A stretch of 64,000 nucleotides of DNA from an uncultured bacterium. GTDB taxonomy: Bacteria; Armatimonadota; UBA5829. Of this stretch, positions 18,216 through 26,649 are shown in pieces. Both the position numbers and the translations under genes were made by a program. Location of the stretch: positions 62,001 to 126,000 of the forward strand of contig CALJES010000004.1 of NCBI GenBank assembly GCA_938074205.1, written 5' to 3'. Every line of letters starts with the position of its first letter. The stretch's first letter is position 1. Below the pieces are notes generated by a model. The model was not told the DNA's origin, did no database searches, and was given only the letters and a program-made list of their open reading frames with translations.

Positions 18216-19265
18216 CTATCTGGGCCACCTGAGATGAACGGGAAGCATCTCAGGAAACGCAGTGTGTGGCTCAATTTGGTACCAATATGCCACAGATGCT
18301 ATGTCGTCCTGAAGCGGCTGAAACTTGCCGTTTGGCCACCATCCGAGTGCTTGTATAGTTACCTTGATATCTTTCTCGAAGCGGATTGGATCGAGGATGT
18401 GCCATCTGTAGAGGCCGTGCTTCGGCACCTCGCCCTCGTTCTTTACCCATAGCGGATAGCCTAGGAAAGCTGTGGAATAAGTATCTCCAAAACCCCATGC
18501 CCCGCAGAAATAGTCTTCGGTGCCGGTACCGCATATGGTGGGATATTCGTCGTCGCCATCCAGGAAGAACTTGATCTCACCTTCGCCCCACCAGCCGTTA
18601 GACAGCTGAGTCCACGCTAGGTAGGTTCCAACATAGTGTCCTCTTCCTTTGACTCCGTCCAAAATAACGTGCTCAGGGCGTTCGATCTTCGTAACAGCTC
18701 GGCGCCATTGGGCATGGAAATATGCAAGTCCTTCGGGCACGTCGTCGAGTTCGTAGTCGATCTGGTAGAAGAAACCGTGAATGTCCTGGTGCCACTGATT
18801 TTCGATCTCTATGCGTGCGGACTTCAAAAATGGCATGGGCCAATACGAATTGAATCCTCCGGATGGGTTAACTGCTATTGGGATCGAATTTACTTTTGTT
18901 CTGAGAGCGTGTCCGCAACAGAAGAAATCGCCAAGAGGAACCTCTACCGAAGGGGCCTTCTCGCCATCCCAATACATTCGTAAAATGCAGTTTCTGTAGG
19001 CGACCTCAGCTACAGTGATCCAGATATGCCTAATGGTGCCAGGGCCCTCGATCTCAGCAAGCGTAGTATTGGAATTCGCGGGCAGGGTGATACAGGGTCG
19101 TATTTTCCAACCTTTCCCCAGCATAGATCCGGGGTTATGCTCGTCCGGCTCGGCTTGCGCGCCCGCGCCTTTTTCTCCTTTAGGATTCTCCGCTGAAATG
19201 CTCCGAGTCTTGCCGCTAGTGACCTTTGCCACGTTTGAAAGAAATCCGGTGTCAAAGAAACCCAT
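18216..19265 (-). CDS. DUF2961 / glycoside hydrolase family 172 protein
   Basis: Protein of 349 aa in the family that includes difructose-anhydride-forming and alpha-arabinofuranosidase/fructofuranosidase enzymes. Family landmarks are ITLPANSNTTLAEIEGPGTIRHIWIT (broken here by short gaps), EVPLGDFFCCGH and the TGTEDYFCGAWGF catalytic-region motif. There is no signal peptide, so it is probably cytoplasmic. GGGAGGT lies 8 bp before the ATG at 19265. It stands divergent from the PadR gene and convergent with the cytochrome, alone in its transcription unit. The sugar specificity cannot be deduced. Confidence 0.87.
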   Translation of the reverse strand: MGFFDTGFLSNVAKVTSGKTRSISAENPKGEKGAGAQAEPDEHNPGSMLGKGWKIRPCITLPANSNTTLAEIEGPGTIRHIWITVAEVAYRNCILRMYWDGEKAPSVEVPLGDFFCCGHALRTKVNSIPIAVNPSGGFNSYWPMPFLKSARIEIENQWHQDIHGFFYQIDYELDDVPEGLAYFHAQWRRAVTKIERPEHVILDGVKGRGHYVGTYLAWTQLSNGWWGEGEIKFFLDGDDEYPTICGTGTEDYFCGAWGFGDTYSTAFLGYPLWVKNEGEVPKHGLYRWHILDPIRFEKDIKVTIQALGWWPNGKFQPLQDDIASVAYWYQIEPHTAFPEMLPVHLRWPR

Positions 19266-19417
19266 TACAAACTACCTCCCAGAATCGCATTACGTTTTTT
19301 CGCTGAACGGACGTGGGTTCAATGTACCACTGGCCACGTGCGAAGTCAACGCCTTTTTCGCTGGCAAGTTACTGCGCAAATATTTTTTGCATGTTTGAAA
19401 TGCTGAATAATATGTGG

Positions 19418-19444
19418 TATATATATAAGTGTAAGAAACACTTA
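19418..19444 (+). promoter_or_regulatory. Promoter -10 and palindromic operator of the PadR gene
   Basis: TGGTATATA (19415-19423) reads as an extended -10 element. Immediately after it, TAAGTGT (19426-19432) and ACACTTA (19438-19444) form a perfect 7-bp inverted repeat with a 5-bp spacer, ending at the AGGAG ribosome-binding site. Such a site over the transcription start is the usual position for PadR autorepression (inference). Confidence 0.6.
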
Positions 19445-19452
19445 GGAGCACT

Positions 19453-19848
19453 GTGGAATTGACCAGGCGATATTGTCACCGGCATGGCTATGGCGGGATC
19501 CCGTGCTCATGCAGCATGGGAAAGCTCTCTCGCCTAATTGAGCCGGTTGTGTTGTTGGCAATAAGAGATAACCCGGACATACACGGTTATCAGCTGGCAA
19601 GCGAGATAGAAAAACTCGCGATGACGGATTCCGAAATGGAGCCTGGAGCTATATACAGGACTCTGAGACAGCTGGAAGACGCTGGGATGGTTTCTTCTCG
19701 TTGGGACACGACCGCTAACGGTCCCGCGCGCAGGTGTTATCGTCTGACTGAGGAAGGCCTGCGGCACCTTGATGATTGGGCTGCGTTGATAGAAAAGCGT
19801 CGCTCCGAAATGGAGAGGTTTCTCAGGGCCTATAGGGGCGAGGAATAA
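19453..19848 (+). CDS. PadR-family transcriptional regulator with Cys/His N-terminus
   Basis: Winged-helix repressor, 131 aa. The PadR core runs from about residue 24 (LIEPVVLLAI) through HGYQLASEI, GAIYRTLRQLEDAGMV and the wing ARRCYRLTEEG; the short C-terminal helix should dimerise. Ahead of it is an unusual CHRHGYGGIPCSC stretch (residues 8-20) that could bind a metal or Fe-S cluster. The start is GTG at 19453 behind AGGAG (19444-19448). The inverted repeat at 19426-19444 and a matching half-site in front of the next gene suggest it controls itself and the DUF5320-NifX pair. A redox or metal sensor role is an inference. Confidence 0.88.
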   Translation: MELTRRYCHRHGYGGIPCSCSMGKLSRLIEPVVLLAIRDNPDIHGYQLASEIEKLAMTDSEMEPGAIYRTLRQLEDAGMVSSRWDTTANGPARRCYRLTEEGLRHLDDWAALIEKRRSEMERFLRAYRGEE

Positions 19849-19925
19849 TAGAGCACCGCAACAGACAGATAGTAAAGTGTTCCAGTACGGGCATTAATTA
19901 TATGCAACTAGCACTTATCAGTAGA

Positions 19926-19934
19926 AAACACTAA
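19926..19934 (+). promoter_or_regulatory. Second PadR-like half-site before the DUF5320 gene
   Basis: AAACACTAA at 19926-19934 matches the right arm AAACACTTA of the PadR-gene operator in eight of nine bases and likewise sits just before the ribosome-binding site. An opposing AGTGTT (19876-19881) pairs with AACACT (19927-19932) across 45 bp. This could be a looped or two-site operator. Confidence 0.45.
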
Positions 19935-19948
19935 ATGGAGGTGAGCGT

Positions 19949-20254
19949 ATGAGATGCAGAAACATGTGTCACCTTACTGGACTCCCGGGCTGGATGAGGT
20001 TTGGCTACAGTCCGGGATGGGTAGGACTGACTCCCAGCGGACTAGGTCCTTGCGCGCAGTATTTGCTGACCGGCCAATGGCCGTTCGCCCAAGGTCAGTT
20101 TCTGACTAGCCCGTGGCCAGCTAGCGCCGGCGTGTGGCCCGGTGATGATCCAAAAACTAGGCTGGAATTCTTGAAGAGGCAGGCTGAGTTTCTTAAGCAA
20201 CAACTGGAAGCTGTCAAGGCTCAGATTGCAAGCCTTGAGGAGAAAGAACAGTGA
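19949..20254 (+). CDS. DUF5320-like small protein
   Basis: 101 aa. The N-terminal half is rich in Gly, Pro and Trp and has Cys at positions 3, 7 and about 35. The C-terminal half (about 68-101) is a heptad-type coiled coil (LEFLKRQAEFLKQQLEAVK) followed by charged residues. Proteins of this design (DUF5320) are found next to NifX/NifB-type metal-cluster proteins in anaerobes; their role is unknown. The ATG follows a strong TGGAGGTGAG. Its TGA overlaps the GTG of the next gene by 4 bp, so the two are translationally coupled. Confidence 0.75.
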   Translation: MRCRNMCHLTGLPGWMRFGYSPGWVGLTPSGLGPCAQYLLTGQWPFAQGQFLTSPWPASAGVWPGDDPKTRLEFLKRQAEFLKQQLEAVKAQIASLEEKEQ

Positions 20255-20718
20255 AGATAGCATTGTGTTCTTCGGGAGCAACATTGGATTCGCCGATGGA
20301 CCCCGGGCTTGGCGGGTGTCGATACTTTGTGTTGGTTGACACGGATACGCTCGACACTGCTGCTGAGCCGAATCTTTCTGCCCAAGCGGACCGGGGAGCT
20401 GGCGTTGTGGCAGCGCAGCATCTAGCTACTAAGGGGGTACAAGCCGTCTTGACCGGCAACATAGGACCTAACGCGTTCCGAGTGCTTGACGCGGCGGGCA
20501 TTGCAGTGTACACGTGCGCTGCCCAAACAGTGCGTGATGCAGTGGAGCAGTTCAAATCGGGGGAACTTACCCAGATCAACGCTGCCACAGCGGGACCGCA
20601 TTTCGGAACAACTGTGACCGGATTGGGTCGCGGTATAAGTCTGAGTGGAGGCCGTGGAAGGAGACGTGGCCTCAGGAGGGGCGGCGGATGCCGCGGCGCG
20701 GGGAGCTCTGGCGGCTAA
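20251..20718 (+). CDS. NifX/NifB-type dinitrogenase iron-molybdenum cofactor-binding domain protein
   Basis: 155 aa of the MTH1175/NifX-like fold, which binds Fe-S or Fe-Mo-S precursor clusters. The domain covers roughly residues 1-115: MKIALCSSGATLDSPMDP, a central GAGVVAAQHLATKGVQAVLTG strand-helix and AAGIAVYTC. The C-terminal 40 residues are Gly/Arg-rich (GGRGRRRGLRRGGG) and end GCRGAGSSGG, a low-complexity tail common in this group. No nif structural genes are in the window, so nitrogen fixation is not implied. The start is GTG at 20251. It probably works with the DUF5320 protein under PadR control. Confidence 0.85.
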   Translation: MKIALCSSGATLDSPMDPGLGGCRYFVLVDTDTLDTAAEPNLSAQADRGAGVVAAQHLATKGVQAVLTGNIGPNAFRVLDAAGIAVYTCAAQTVRDAVEQFKSGELTQINAATAGPHFGTTVTGLGRGISLSGGRGRRRGLRRGGGCRGAGSSGG

Positions 20719-21092
20719 TAGAGGCCGTTGGGGGTAAAACACACTAGGCATATATATGCGACTGGCCCACTGGACAGTGAGCGATAACACGTCCTCGAAT
20801 GGACGGCGCAGTTTCCCAGGGATTTCCCAGGATGGATCATCGGACTCGGGTGCTACCGAGAACGACGCAAAACACCGAACAGGCAAGGGCCAGCGCTTCC
20901 TCAATAGCTGAACACGCGTGGCGTTAACCTCGTTATTGCCGAGTATTAGACCACGTGTGGCGCAGTAGGAATCCCAACACGTCGAACAGTCCGGCTCCGG
21001 ATATATTACCCTCAGCCTTGTCTTGACTTACCTGCACGGCATGTATAGGATTATGCTGTTCTGTAATCTGTTCTTCGTTAGGCCCCGTAGTT
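20719..21092. other. Intergenic region, 374 bp, no gene seen
   Basis: No supported coding sequence. It contains a 12-bp palindrome GCATATATATGC (20748-20759), a 5-bp inverted repeat CACTGGACAGTG (20768-20779), a short tandem duplication of TTTCCCAGGGA (20812-20833) and, near the end, a good promoter for the next gene. A 160-codon minus-strand open frame here is mostly antisense to the NifX gene and was not accepted. Confidence 0.6.
21023..21051 (+). promoter_or_regulatory. Sigma-70-type promoter of the spermidine synthase gene
   Basis: TTGACT at 21023-21028, a 17-bp spacer and TAGGAT at 21046-21051. The start codon lies 42 bp downstream. Spacing and the -35 match are good; the -10 differs from consensus at two positions. 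Confidence 0.6.
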
Positions 21093-22775
21093 ATGGAAAT
21101 GGGAGTTAGGCATCGGTCTTCTTGGTCGGCTAATATCGTTCTCCTGTGGGTCTTGGCGTTTTTCACCGGTTGGTTCGTGATGCAGACTGAGCTTGTAGGA
21201 GCCAGGGCCCTAACGCCCTATTTTGGGAACTCGATTTTCGTGTGGGGCAGCGTGATTGCGGTATTTCTGCTTGCCCTGGCGCTGGGTTATGGTGCTGGGG
21301 GAAGACTAACACGTCGCTACTCATCGCACTGGGTGCCCACCCTAGTTCTTGCTGCGGCGGGAGGTCTGGTAGCAGCAACGGTTGCGTATGAAGGCAAACT
21401 AAACACCTTCCTTGCGTCGACTCAAATCGACGTGCGTTGGGGAACGCTGTTAGCTTCCATACTTCTTTACGCGCCGGCAATGGTTCTGTCGGGAATGATA
21501 GCACCGTATCTCGTACATCTGGCCACATCGGCGCGTTCTGAAGCGGGCAGTCGAGCCGGAACATTGTATGCGGTGTCGACCGTAGGTAGTTTTGCCGGAA
21601 GTCTGGTCACCGCATTTGTGCTCATTCCAGCTTACTCTCTCAGCGGCGTCGCGCTTGGAGGAGGCCTTGTTGCGGCTGCTGCGGGCGTGGTATGCGCCAT
21701 TGCCTCGTCACTGCAACAAACGAGGGGCGCGTTTGTCAGCATCGCTTTTGCCGCATTGTGTCTTGTGCTCGTGTTACACACGCCTCAAAGATTTGTTTCG
21801 AGCCAACAGGATGTCTACCAACAGACTTTGATCGGTAAGCGTTTGAGCAACGATCCTACCTCCACCCTGGCACAGTGTCTGGCTGAGGGTCAGCGGCTGG
21901 CAAAATCCGAACTCAAAAAGTACGCGGGCAAGCCCGGAAACCACATTTTGCTTAACATCGAAACGCCCTACCAGCGTGTGCAGGTGGCTCAGGAAGGCGA
22001 TATTCGCTTGCTTACATTCGGAGAGGCTGGGCACAAGATGCCGCAGACTTCCATGAATCTGCGCGACATCACACATCATTCAACGGAATACACTGGCTTG
22101 TTGTTGGCGCCGATTCTATATAAACCCAATGCAAAGCGCATGTTGATAATCGGCCTGGGTGGAGGTGATGTGGCACGCGGTATTGAAACGTGCTATCCTG
22201 AAATCAGCATGGATGTTGTAGAAATCGATCCGGCCGTAGTTTCCATCGCGCAGAAGTACTTTTTCTGGAGGCCGAGTCTAAACGTGGTAGTATATACAAT
22301 GGACGGCAGATCGTTTGTGAATACTCAGATTGCACGCAAACAGCCGCCCTACGATTGGATAATACTGGATGCTTTCGATGATCAATTCGTGCCTTTCTAC
22401 ATGACTAAGCTCGAGTTTTACTCAGTACTTCAGCGCGCACTTACCTCGGACGGCGTGCTTGCGGTGAACACGTGGATAAATCATGATCTTTACAGCTATC
22501 AAGCACGCACTCTACAAAAAGTGTTTCCGCACGTCGATGCTTACTTCGGGCACAGGTCGGGCAACGTTATTTTGGTTGCTCAAAACAACACCAAAGCGCC
22601 TATGACTCCGGTGCGTGCACTGCAGGCTCGCAAGAGTGTCAAGCTTCCGCCGGGAGCCGCTGTCGACTTGAAATACATCACGTCGTGCCTGCTCAGGAGC
22701 CCTAACTGGAATCCCAAGGTAGACATCCTTACGGATACCTGGGCCCCGGTTGAGAGGCTTCTGACCATAAGCTAG
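21093..22775 (+). CDS. Membrane-fused spermidine synthase family protein
   Basis: Protein of 560 aa with a multi-helix membrane half (about 15-235, some seven segments, beginning ANIVLLWVLAFFTGWFV and with the MQTELVGARALTPYFG motif of fused MFS/spermidine synthases). A soluble aminopropyltransferase-like domain (about 290-510) follows. The methyltransferase-type motif LIIGLGGGD (about 351-359), VVEIDP and LDAFDDQF are visible; the last replaces the usual catalytic DAFxxxxxP region in modified form. Whether it makes polyamine or modifies another substrate is unknown. A promoter is seen at 21023-21051. It is followed 34 bp later by a deacetylase and a GT4, so a cell-envelope role is possible. 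Confidence 0.85.
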   Translation: MEMGVRHRSSWSANIVLLWVLAFFTGWFVMQTELVGARALTPYFGNSIFVWGSVIAVFLLALALGYGAGGRLTRRYSSHWVPTLVLAAAGGLVAATVAYEGKLNTFLASTQIDVRWGTLLASILLYAPAMVLSGMIAPYLVHLATSARSEAGSRAGTLYAVSTVGSFAGSLVTAFVLIPAYSLSGVALGGGLVAAAAGVVCAIASSLQQTRGAFVSIAFAALCLVLVLHTPQRFVSSQQDVYQQTLIGKRLSNDPTSTLAQCLAEGQRLAKSELKKYAGKPGNHILLNIETPYQRVQVAQEGDIRLLTFGEAGHKMPQTSMNLRDITHHSTEYTGLLLAPILYKPNAKRMLIIGLGGGDVARGIETCYPEISMDVVEIDPAVVSIAQKYFFWRPSLNVVVYTMDGRSFVNTQIARKQPPYDWIILDAFDDQFVPFYMTKLEFYSVLQRALTSDGVLAVNTWINHDLYSYQARTLQKVFPHVDAYFGHRSGNVILVAQNNTKAPMTPVRALQARKSVKLPPGAAVDLKYITSCLLRSPNWNPKVDILTDTWAPVERLLTIS

Positions 22776-22809
22776 CACTTTGTAAAACCCAGGAGACGCA
22801 ATCGGGTAT

Positions 22810-23580
22810 ATGTGGTCACTCAGAAAAGTACACGGTGAGGCGAAAAGACCGTGTAGCACCGTCGTGCTTCTTTATCATAGGATTGGAATGCCGAGGCTAT
22901 CTTCACTGGTGACGGGTCAGTATGTTCTTCCTCGCTTCTTTCGGGCGCAATTGGACTACCTTGTGTATCGCGGCTGGAATTCAACTACCCTGTCGGCGGT
23001 GGTAGAGCAGCTGGCAAAAGCGCACCATTTGGATTGCAATAATTTCGCGGTTACTTTTGACGACGCGTACCTTGGCGTGTACGACCACGCTTGCCCTGCC
23101 TTGGCCGATCGAGGTATGACCGCTACTGTGTTCGTTGTGGTGGACCGAATCGGAGGGGTGAACGAGTGGGACAGTGCTGTAGGCGACGTGCGGGAGCCCA
23201 TAATGAGTGAGGGCCAAATAAAAGAGATCGCCGAGTTGGGCTTTGAGATAGGCTCTCATAGCTTAACCCATCCGCATCTGGTAGCGCTTAGTGACAGCGA
23301 TCTTCGGCAAGAGGTGTCTGATTCCAAGAAGAAGCTGGAAGACATCATAGGCAAGCAGGTCTCAGCATTTTCGTACCCCTACGGCGAATACGATAGACGA
23401 GTGCTGGACGCTGTAGCGGAAGCAGGGTACGAGTATGCCGTTGTAACAAAGCTGGGAACAGTGCGAAACGACACCAGCCCCTTCGAAATTCCTCGAGTCA
23501 ACATTCGCTGGAACACTGTCGGCAGGCTTCTGATGCGCAAGATACGACGAGCCGAAAGAACACGGCGAATACGCAAATGA
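22810..23580 (+). CDS. Polysaccharide deacetylase (NodB domain)
   Basis: Zn-dependent CE4-type deacetylase, 256 aa. The NodB motifs are visible as TFDDAY (motif 1, with the Asp pair), SHSLTHPHL (motif 2, zinc His residues) and a YPYGEYD segment (motif 3-like); an N-terminal VVLLYHRIG strand is typical of the XynD/PgaB-like group. No signal peptide is present, so it may act on a lipid-linked or cytoplasmic sugar intermediate. The stop overlaps the next gene's start as ATGA, indicating coupling to the GT4 glycosyltransferase. Confidence 0.9.
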   Translation: MWSLRKVHGEAKRPCSTVVLLYHRIGMPRLSSLVTGQYVLPRFFRAQLDYLVYRGWNSTTLSAVVEQLAKAHHLDCNNFAVTFDDAYLGVYDHACPALADRGMTATVFVVVDRIGGVNEWDSAVGDVREPIMSEGQIKEIAELGFEIGSHSLTHPHLVALSDSDLRQEVSDSKKKLEDIIGKQVSAFSYPYGEYDRRVLDAVAEAGYEYAVVTKLGTVRNDTSPFEIPRVNIRWNTVGRLLMRKIRRAERTRRIRK

Positions 23581-24653
23581 GTCCTCCCAAGGTACTGGAA
23601 GCGATCACCCCGTCGCGAATCGGCGGCGCAGAAGTGTTAGTTGCAAATCTCTGTGCGCAGTTTGCTAGGCTGGGAGTGCGCGTAGAGCTCTGGTGCCCGA
23701 AGGGTCGCCCTTTTGAAGCCTACGCCCGTGCGAGAGGGCTAGCTTGCCGAACATGGAGGACGTTTGGTAAGTTGGACCCGCTCACTGTAGTGCGTTTGGC
23801 AAGGCTAGTTAAGCGAGGTAGCTTTAACGTATTGCACACACATCTCTCAACTGCCAGTCTTCTCGGCGCCTTGGCTGCGCGGCTGGCTGCGAAAACATCG
23901 GTCTCGCACGTACACGGGCTCAACACCGCTACTTGTTTTAAGTATTCCTCGCGAATTATTGCTGTTTCGGATGCTGTCCGCAGGCACTTGGAGTCTCAAG
24001 GCATATCGGCGCAAAAGATACAGGTGGTTCACAACGGAGTGGATGTCACGGAATACCAACCAATCGATTCGGACATAGCTAAGAGCAGCTTCGGATACAT
24101 GCCTTCTGTGCCTCTTTTTGGAGTTTTCGGACGCCTTGCCCCTGAGAAGGGTCAAAGGGTGGCCATCGAAGCAATGTTCTTGGTGCAGGAGGATTTTCCG
24201 GAAGCTCGTCTGGTGATAGCAGGAGACGGTCCTGAGCGCGAGAGCCTGGAGGCGTGCGCCAGGGTGCTAGGCGTGGCTGACCGTGTTGACTTCGCCGGCT
24301 TTGTAGCAGATGTTCGCGGGCTCATGTGTGCGTGCGACGTTGTTATCGTGCCCTCTCTGAAAGAGGGCTTTGGTCTTGCAGCCGTCGAAGCTATGGCACT
24401 TAAGCGACCGGTGGTGGCAAGCGCCACCGGTGGCTTGCCAGAGGTAGTTGTGCAGGGCGAGACGGGAATCCTAGTTGCGCCTGAGGATCCGAAAGCGCTC
24501 GCTCAAGCCCTTCTTGACCTTGCTCGAGACAGCGACATGCGCGCCCGCCTGGGAAATAACGGCCGCCACCGAGTGGAGGAACACTTTAACCTCTCGAGGC
24601 AAAGCGAGAGGATTTTGGAGATACTCACTGGAACTCCCATCGGAGGCGGCTAG
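23577..24653 (+). CDS. Glycosyltransferase family 4
   Basis: Retaining GT-B glycosyltransferase, 358 aa. The N-terminal acceptor domain contains GGAEVLVANLC; the C-terminal nucleotide-sugar domain has FGRLAPEKGQ, VIAGDGPER and the EX7E motif in EGFGLAAVEAM. It resembles the GT4 enzymes of capsule and lipopolysaccharide assembly. It overlaps the deacetylase gene by 4 bp and is the last gene of this unit; the next gene is convergent and begins 18 bp after its stop. The sugar donor and acceptor cannot be predicted. Confidence 0.92.
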   Translation: MSPPKVLEAITPSRIGGAEVLVANLCAQFARLGVRVELWCPKGRPFEAYARARGLACRTWRTFGKLDPLTVVRLARLVKRGSFNVLHTHLSTASLLGALAARLAAKTSVSHVHGLNTATCFKYSSRIIAVSDAVRRHLESQGISAQKIQVVHNGVDVTEYQPIDSDIAKSSFGYMPSVPLFGVFGRLAPEKGQRVAIEAMFLVQEDFPEARLVIAGDGPERESLEACARVLGVADRVDFAGFVADVRGLMCACDVVIVPSLKEGFGLAAVEAMALKRPVVASATGGLPEVVVQGETGILVAPEDPKALAQALLDLARDSDMRARLGNNGRHRVEEHFNLSRQSERILEILTGTPIGGG

Positions 24654-24671
24654 GTATTTTAAGCCGTTCTA

Positions 24672-25838
24672 TCAGCGCTTTCTTGCTGCTTCGGCGATGA
24701 GACCTCGTCCTATTTCGTCGCGCTGAATCTGATTCGTTCCCTCGTAGATTTGGGTAATCTTGGCATCACGCATCATTTTTTCGACTGGGTACTCCTTCAT
24801 ATATCCGTACCCGCCGAACACCTGAACGGCGTCTGTTGTTACCTGCATTGCTACGTCTGAGGCGTAGCATTTAGCCATTGCTGAGTACGCGGTTATCTTT
24901 TCGTCGGGATTCGAATCTATCCAACGGGCAACCGAGTAAACTAGTGCGCGCGCCGACTCCACCTTCATCGCCATGTCCGCAAGCATAAATCGCAGGCCCT
25001 GATGTGCTGAAATGGGCTGACCGAACTGTACTCTTTCCCTGGAATAGTTCACAGCAAGCTCCAAAGCGCCTGCAGCTATGCCGACGGCTTGTGCAGCCAC
25101 TCCGGGTCGAGAAAGGTCGAACGTCTTCATAGCAGTGATGAACCCGGTGCCGCGCTTGCCAAGCATGTTTTCTTTGGGTACCCGGCAGTCCTGGAAGATG
25201 AGCTCGCGTGTTGCTGAGGCTCGAATGCCCATCTTGTTTTCCTTCTTGCCGAATGTGAAGCCTTCTGTGCCTTTTTCAACCACAAAACAGGAGAATCCGC
25301 GCGGACCGCGCTCCGGATCTGTTAACGTAAACACCGTATAGATCTCTGCTTCGCCGCCGTTAGTTATCCATTGCTTAGTGCCATTAATTACGAAGTAGTC
25401 GCCGTCTTCCACCGCTCGGGTTTGCACCGCCGCCGCGTCCGAACCGGCGTTCGGCTCAGTTAGGGCAAACGCGGCAAGCGAGGCTCCGTCGGCAATTCGC
25501 GGAAGCCAACGTTGTTTTTGTTCCTCCGTACCCGCTATCAAGATCGGGAATGCCCCCAACCCTGTCGCCGCGAATGCCAATGCAATCCCTGCATCGACTT
25601 TCGACAACTCCTCGGTGACCACACACATATTCATAATTGGAGTGCCATTGTCCATGCCGCCGTACTGCTCAGGGATGAATACGCGGAAAAGGTCAGCCTC
25701 TGCCATGGCTTGCACTTCCGGCCATGGGAACTCACCAGTTTCATCGTAATATGCGCTTACGGGTCGGAAGCGCTTTTCAGCTAGCTCATGTGCGACTTCC
25801 TTCATAAACTGCTGTTCTTCGGTAAGGAAGTAATCCAT
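24672..25838 (-). CDS. Acyl-CoA dehydrogenase
   Basis: FAD enzyme introducing a trans-2 double bond into acyl-CoA, 388 aa, the usual length for the soluble tetrameric group. Signatures seen: AALTEPNAGSD-type FAD/substrate motif (FALTEPNAGSDAA), QWITNGG, the QVFGGYGYMKEYPVEKMMRD region and IYEGTNQIQR with the catalytic Glu366. It could be a short-chain (butyryl-CoA type) enzyme, but chain length is not readable. AGGAGGCAT precedes the ATG at 25838. No electron-transfer flavoprotein or other beta-oxidation gene is adjacent. Confidence 0.94.
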   Translation of the reverse strand: MDYFLTEEQQFMKEVAHELAEKRFRPVSAYYDETGEFPWPEVQAMAEADLFRVFIPEQYGGMDNGTPIMNMCVVTEELSKVDAGIALAFAATGLGAFPILIAGTEEQKQRWLPRIADGASLAAFALTEPNAGSDAAAVQTRAVEDGDYFVINGTKQWITNGGEAEIYTVFTLTDPERGPRGFSCFVVEKGTEGFTFGKKENKMGIRASATRELIFQDCRVPKENMLGKRGTGFITAMKTFDLSRPGVAAQAVGIAAGALELAVNYSRERVQFGQPISAHQGLRFMLADMAMKVESARALVYSVARWIDSNPDEKITAYSAMAKCYASDVAMQVTTDAVQVFGGYGYMKEYPVEKMMRDAKITQIYEGTNQIQRDEIGRGLIAEAARKR

Positions 25839-26003
25839 TTACTATGCCTCCTGTTATCAGGTTTGTCTCAATGTACTTGCAAATTCCCTATTATTCCCGT
25901 GCGCACTATCTTCCTTCGCATGTCGTGACGCAGATGCTACGCGATGGTATCCTATGTTTCAGGATTCGTGCTGGGGATCACAAGAAGCGGAGGTGAACAT
26001 TCT

Positions 26004-26492
26004 GTGAGTCGTCTATGGTTTGTTTCATTTCCACACTGGGAATTTGTAGTCAGAGCGGTTATTGTCTACTGCTGGGTGCTTTTTCTGCTGCGGCTCGGCG
26101 GGAAACGGCAGGTTGGGCAAATGGGAGTTGGAGAGTTTGTTGCGATTCTTCTTATCAGCAACGCTGTTCAGAACGCGATGAACGGCGGGGATAATTCCAT
26201 CACCGGCGGATTGATTCTGGCAACTGTGCTGATTGCCCTGAGCATTGCGGTAGAATATGCCACATACAAATCGAAGAGAGCCGAGGCCATAATACAGGGC
26301 CGACCAACCGTGTTAGTTCGGAATGGGCATATACTGCACAGGAATCTGGAAAAGGAGCGTCTAAGCGTCCACGAGTTGAAGGTGCTGCTCAGGAAGCAAG
26401 GAATTCACAATCTGGGCGAAGTAGAGGAAGCCGTTCTCGAAAGCGACGGGTTTGTGAGCATAACCAGGAAGGCCGAGGCAACGTCGGCGTAG
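26004..26492 (+). CDS. DUF421 (YetF/YcaP-like) membrane protein
   Basis: 162 aa. Three N-terminal hydrophobic helices (FVVRAVIVYCWVLFLLRL; GEFVAILLISNAVQNAM; LILATVLIALSIAVEYA) are followed by a cytoplasmic alpha/beta domain containing GRPTVLVRNGHI and ERLSVHELKVLLRKQGI. The RLGGKRQ motif after helix 1 is typical of the family, whose role is unknown although spore-germination and envelope-stress links exist for Bacillus members. The start is GTG at 26004 with CGGAGGTGA at 25988-25996; the frame is open back to 25944 but without a ribosome-binding site. Confidence 0.87.
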   Translation: MSRLWFVSFPHWEFVVRAVIVYCWVLFLLRLGGKRQVGQMGVGEFVAILLISNAVQNAMNGGDNSITGGLILATVLIALSIAVEYATYKSKRAEAIIQGRPTVLVRNGHILHRNLEKERLSVHELKVLLRKQGIHNLGEVEEAVLESDGFVSITRKAEATSA

Positions 26493-26601
26493 CAACAAAA
26501 AAAACCAACCACAAGGCTCGGATAACCAGTCGAAAAGACCGCGGGGCGAGAGTGTAAGTGGTCTTTCATTCTAGAGAGAAATGTGCTAAAATATGGGGCA
26601 A

Positions 26602-26632
26602 ACCCTGCCAGTATGTGGTAGGGTCGTTTTTT
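26602..26632 (+). terminator. Intrinsic terminator hairpin in front of greA
   Basis: ACCCTGCCA (26602-26610) pairs with TGGTAGGGT (26616-26624) over 9 bp including one G-U, with a 5-nt loop, followed by CG and six T. It can end the DUF421 transcript. However, TGTGCTAAAAT (26582-26592) just upstream resembles a -10 element, so the hairpin may lie in the greA leader and act as an attenuator. Confidence 0.65.
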
Positions 26633-26649
26633 ACAGAAGGAGCAGATAG

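Noticed and set aside
19949-20718. Part of a nitrogen-fixation gene set
   Set aside because: Only a NifX-type small domain is present; no nifHDK, nifB radical-SAM or nifEN genes are in the window.
20812-20833. Tandem TTTCCCAGGGA duplication as a possible repeat array
   Set aside because: Only two copies of 11 bp; no further copies seen nearby.
20422-20904. Minus-strand open frame of 160 codons reaching into the 374-bp gap
   Set aside because: Mostly antisense to the NifX-like gene; low-complexity Ala/Pro/Arg translation and no start signal.
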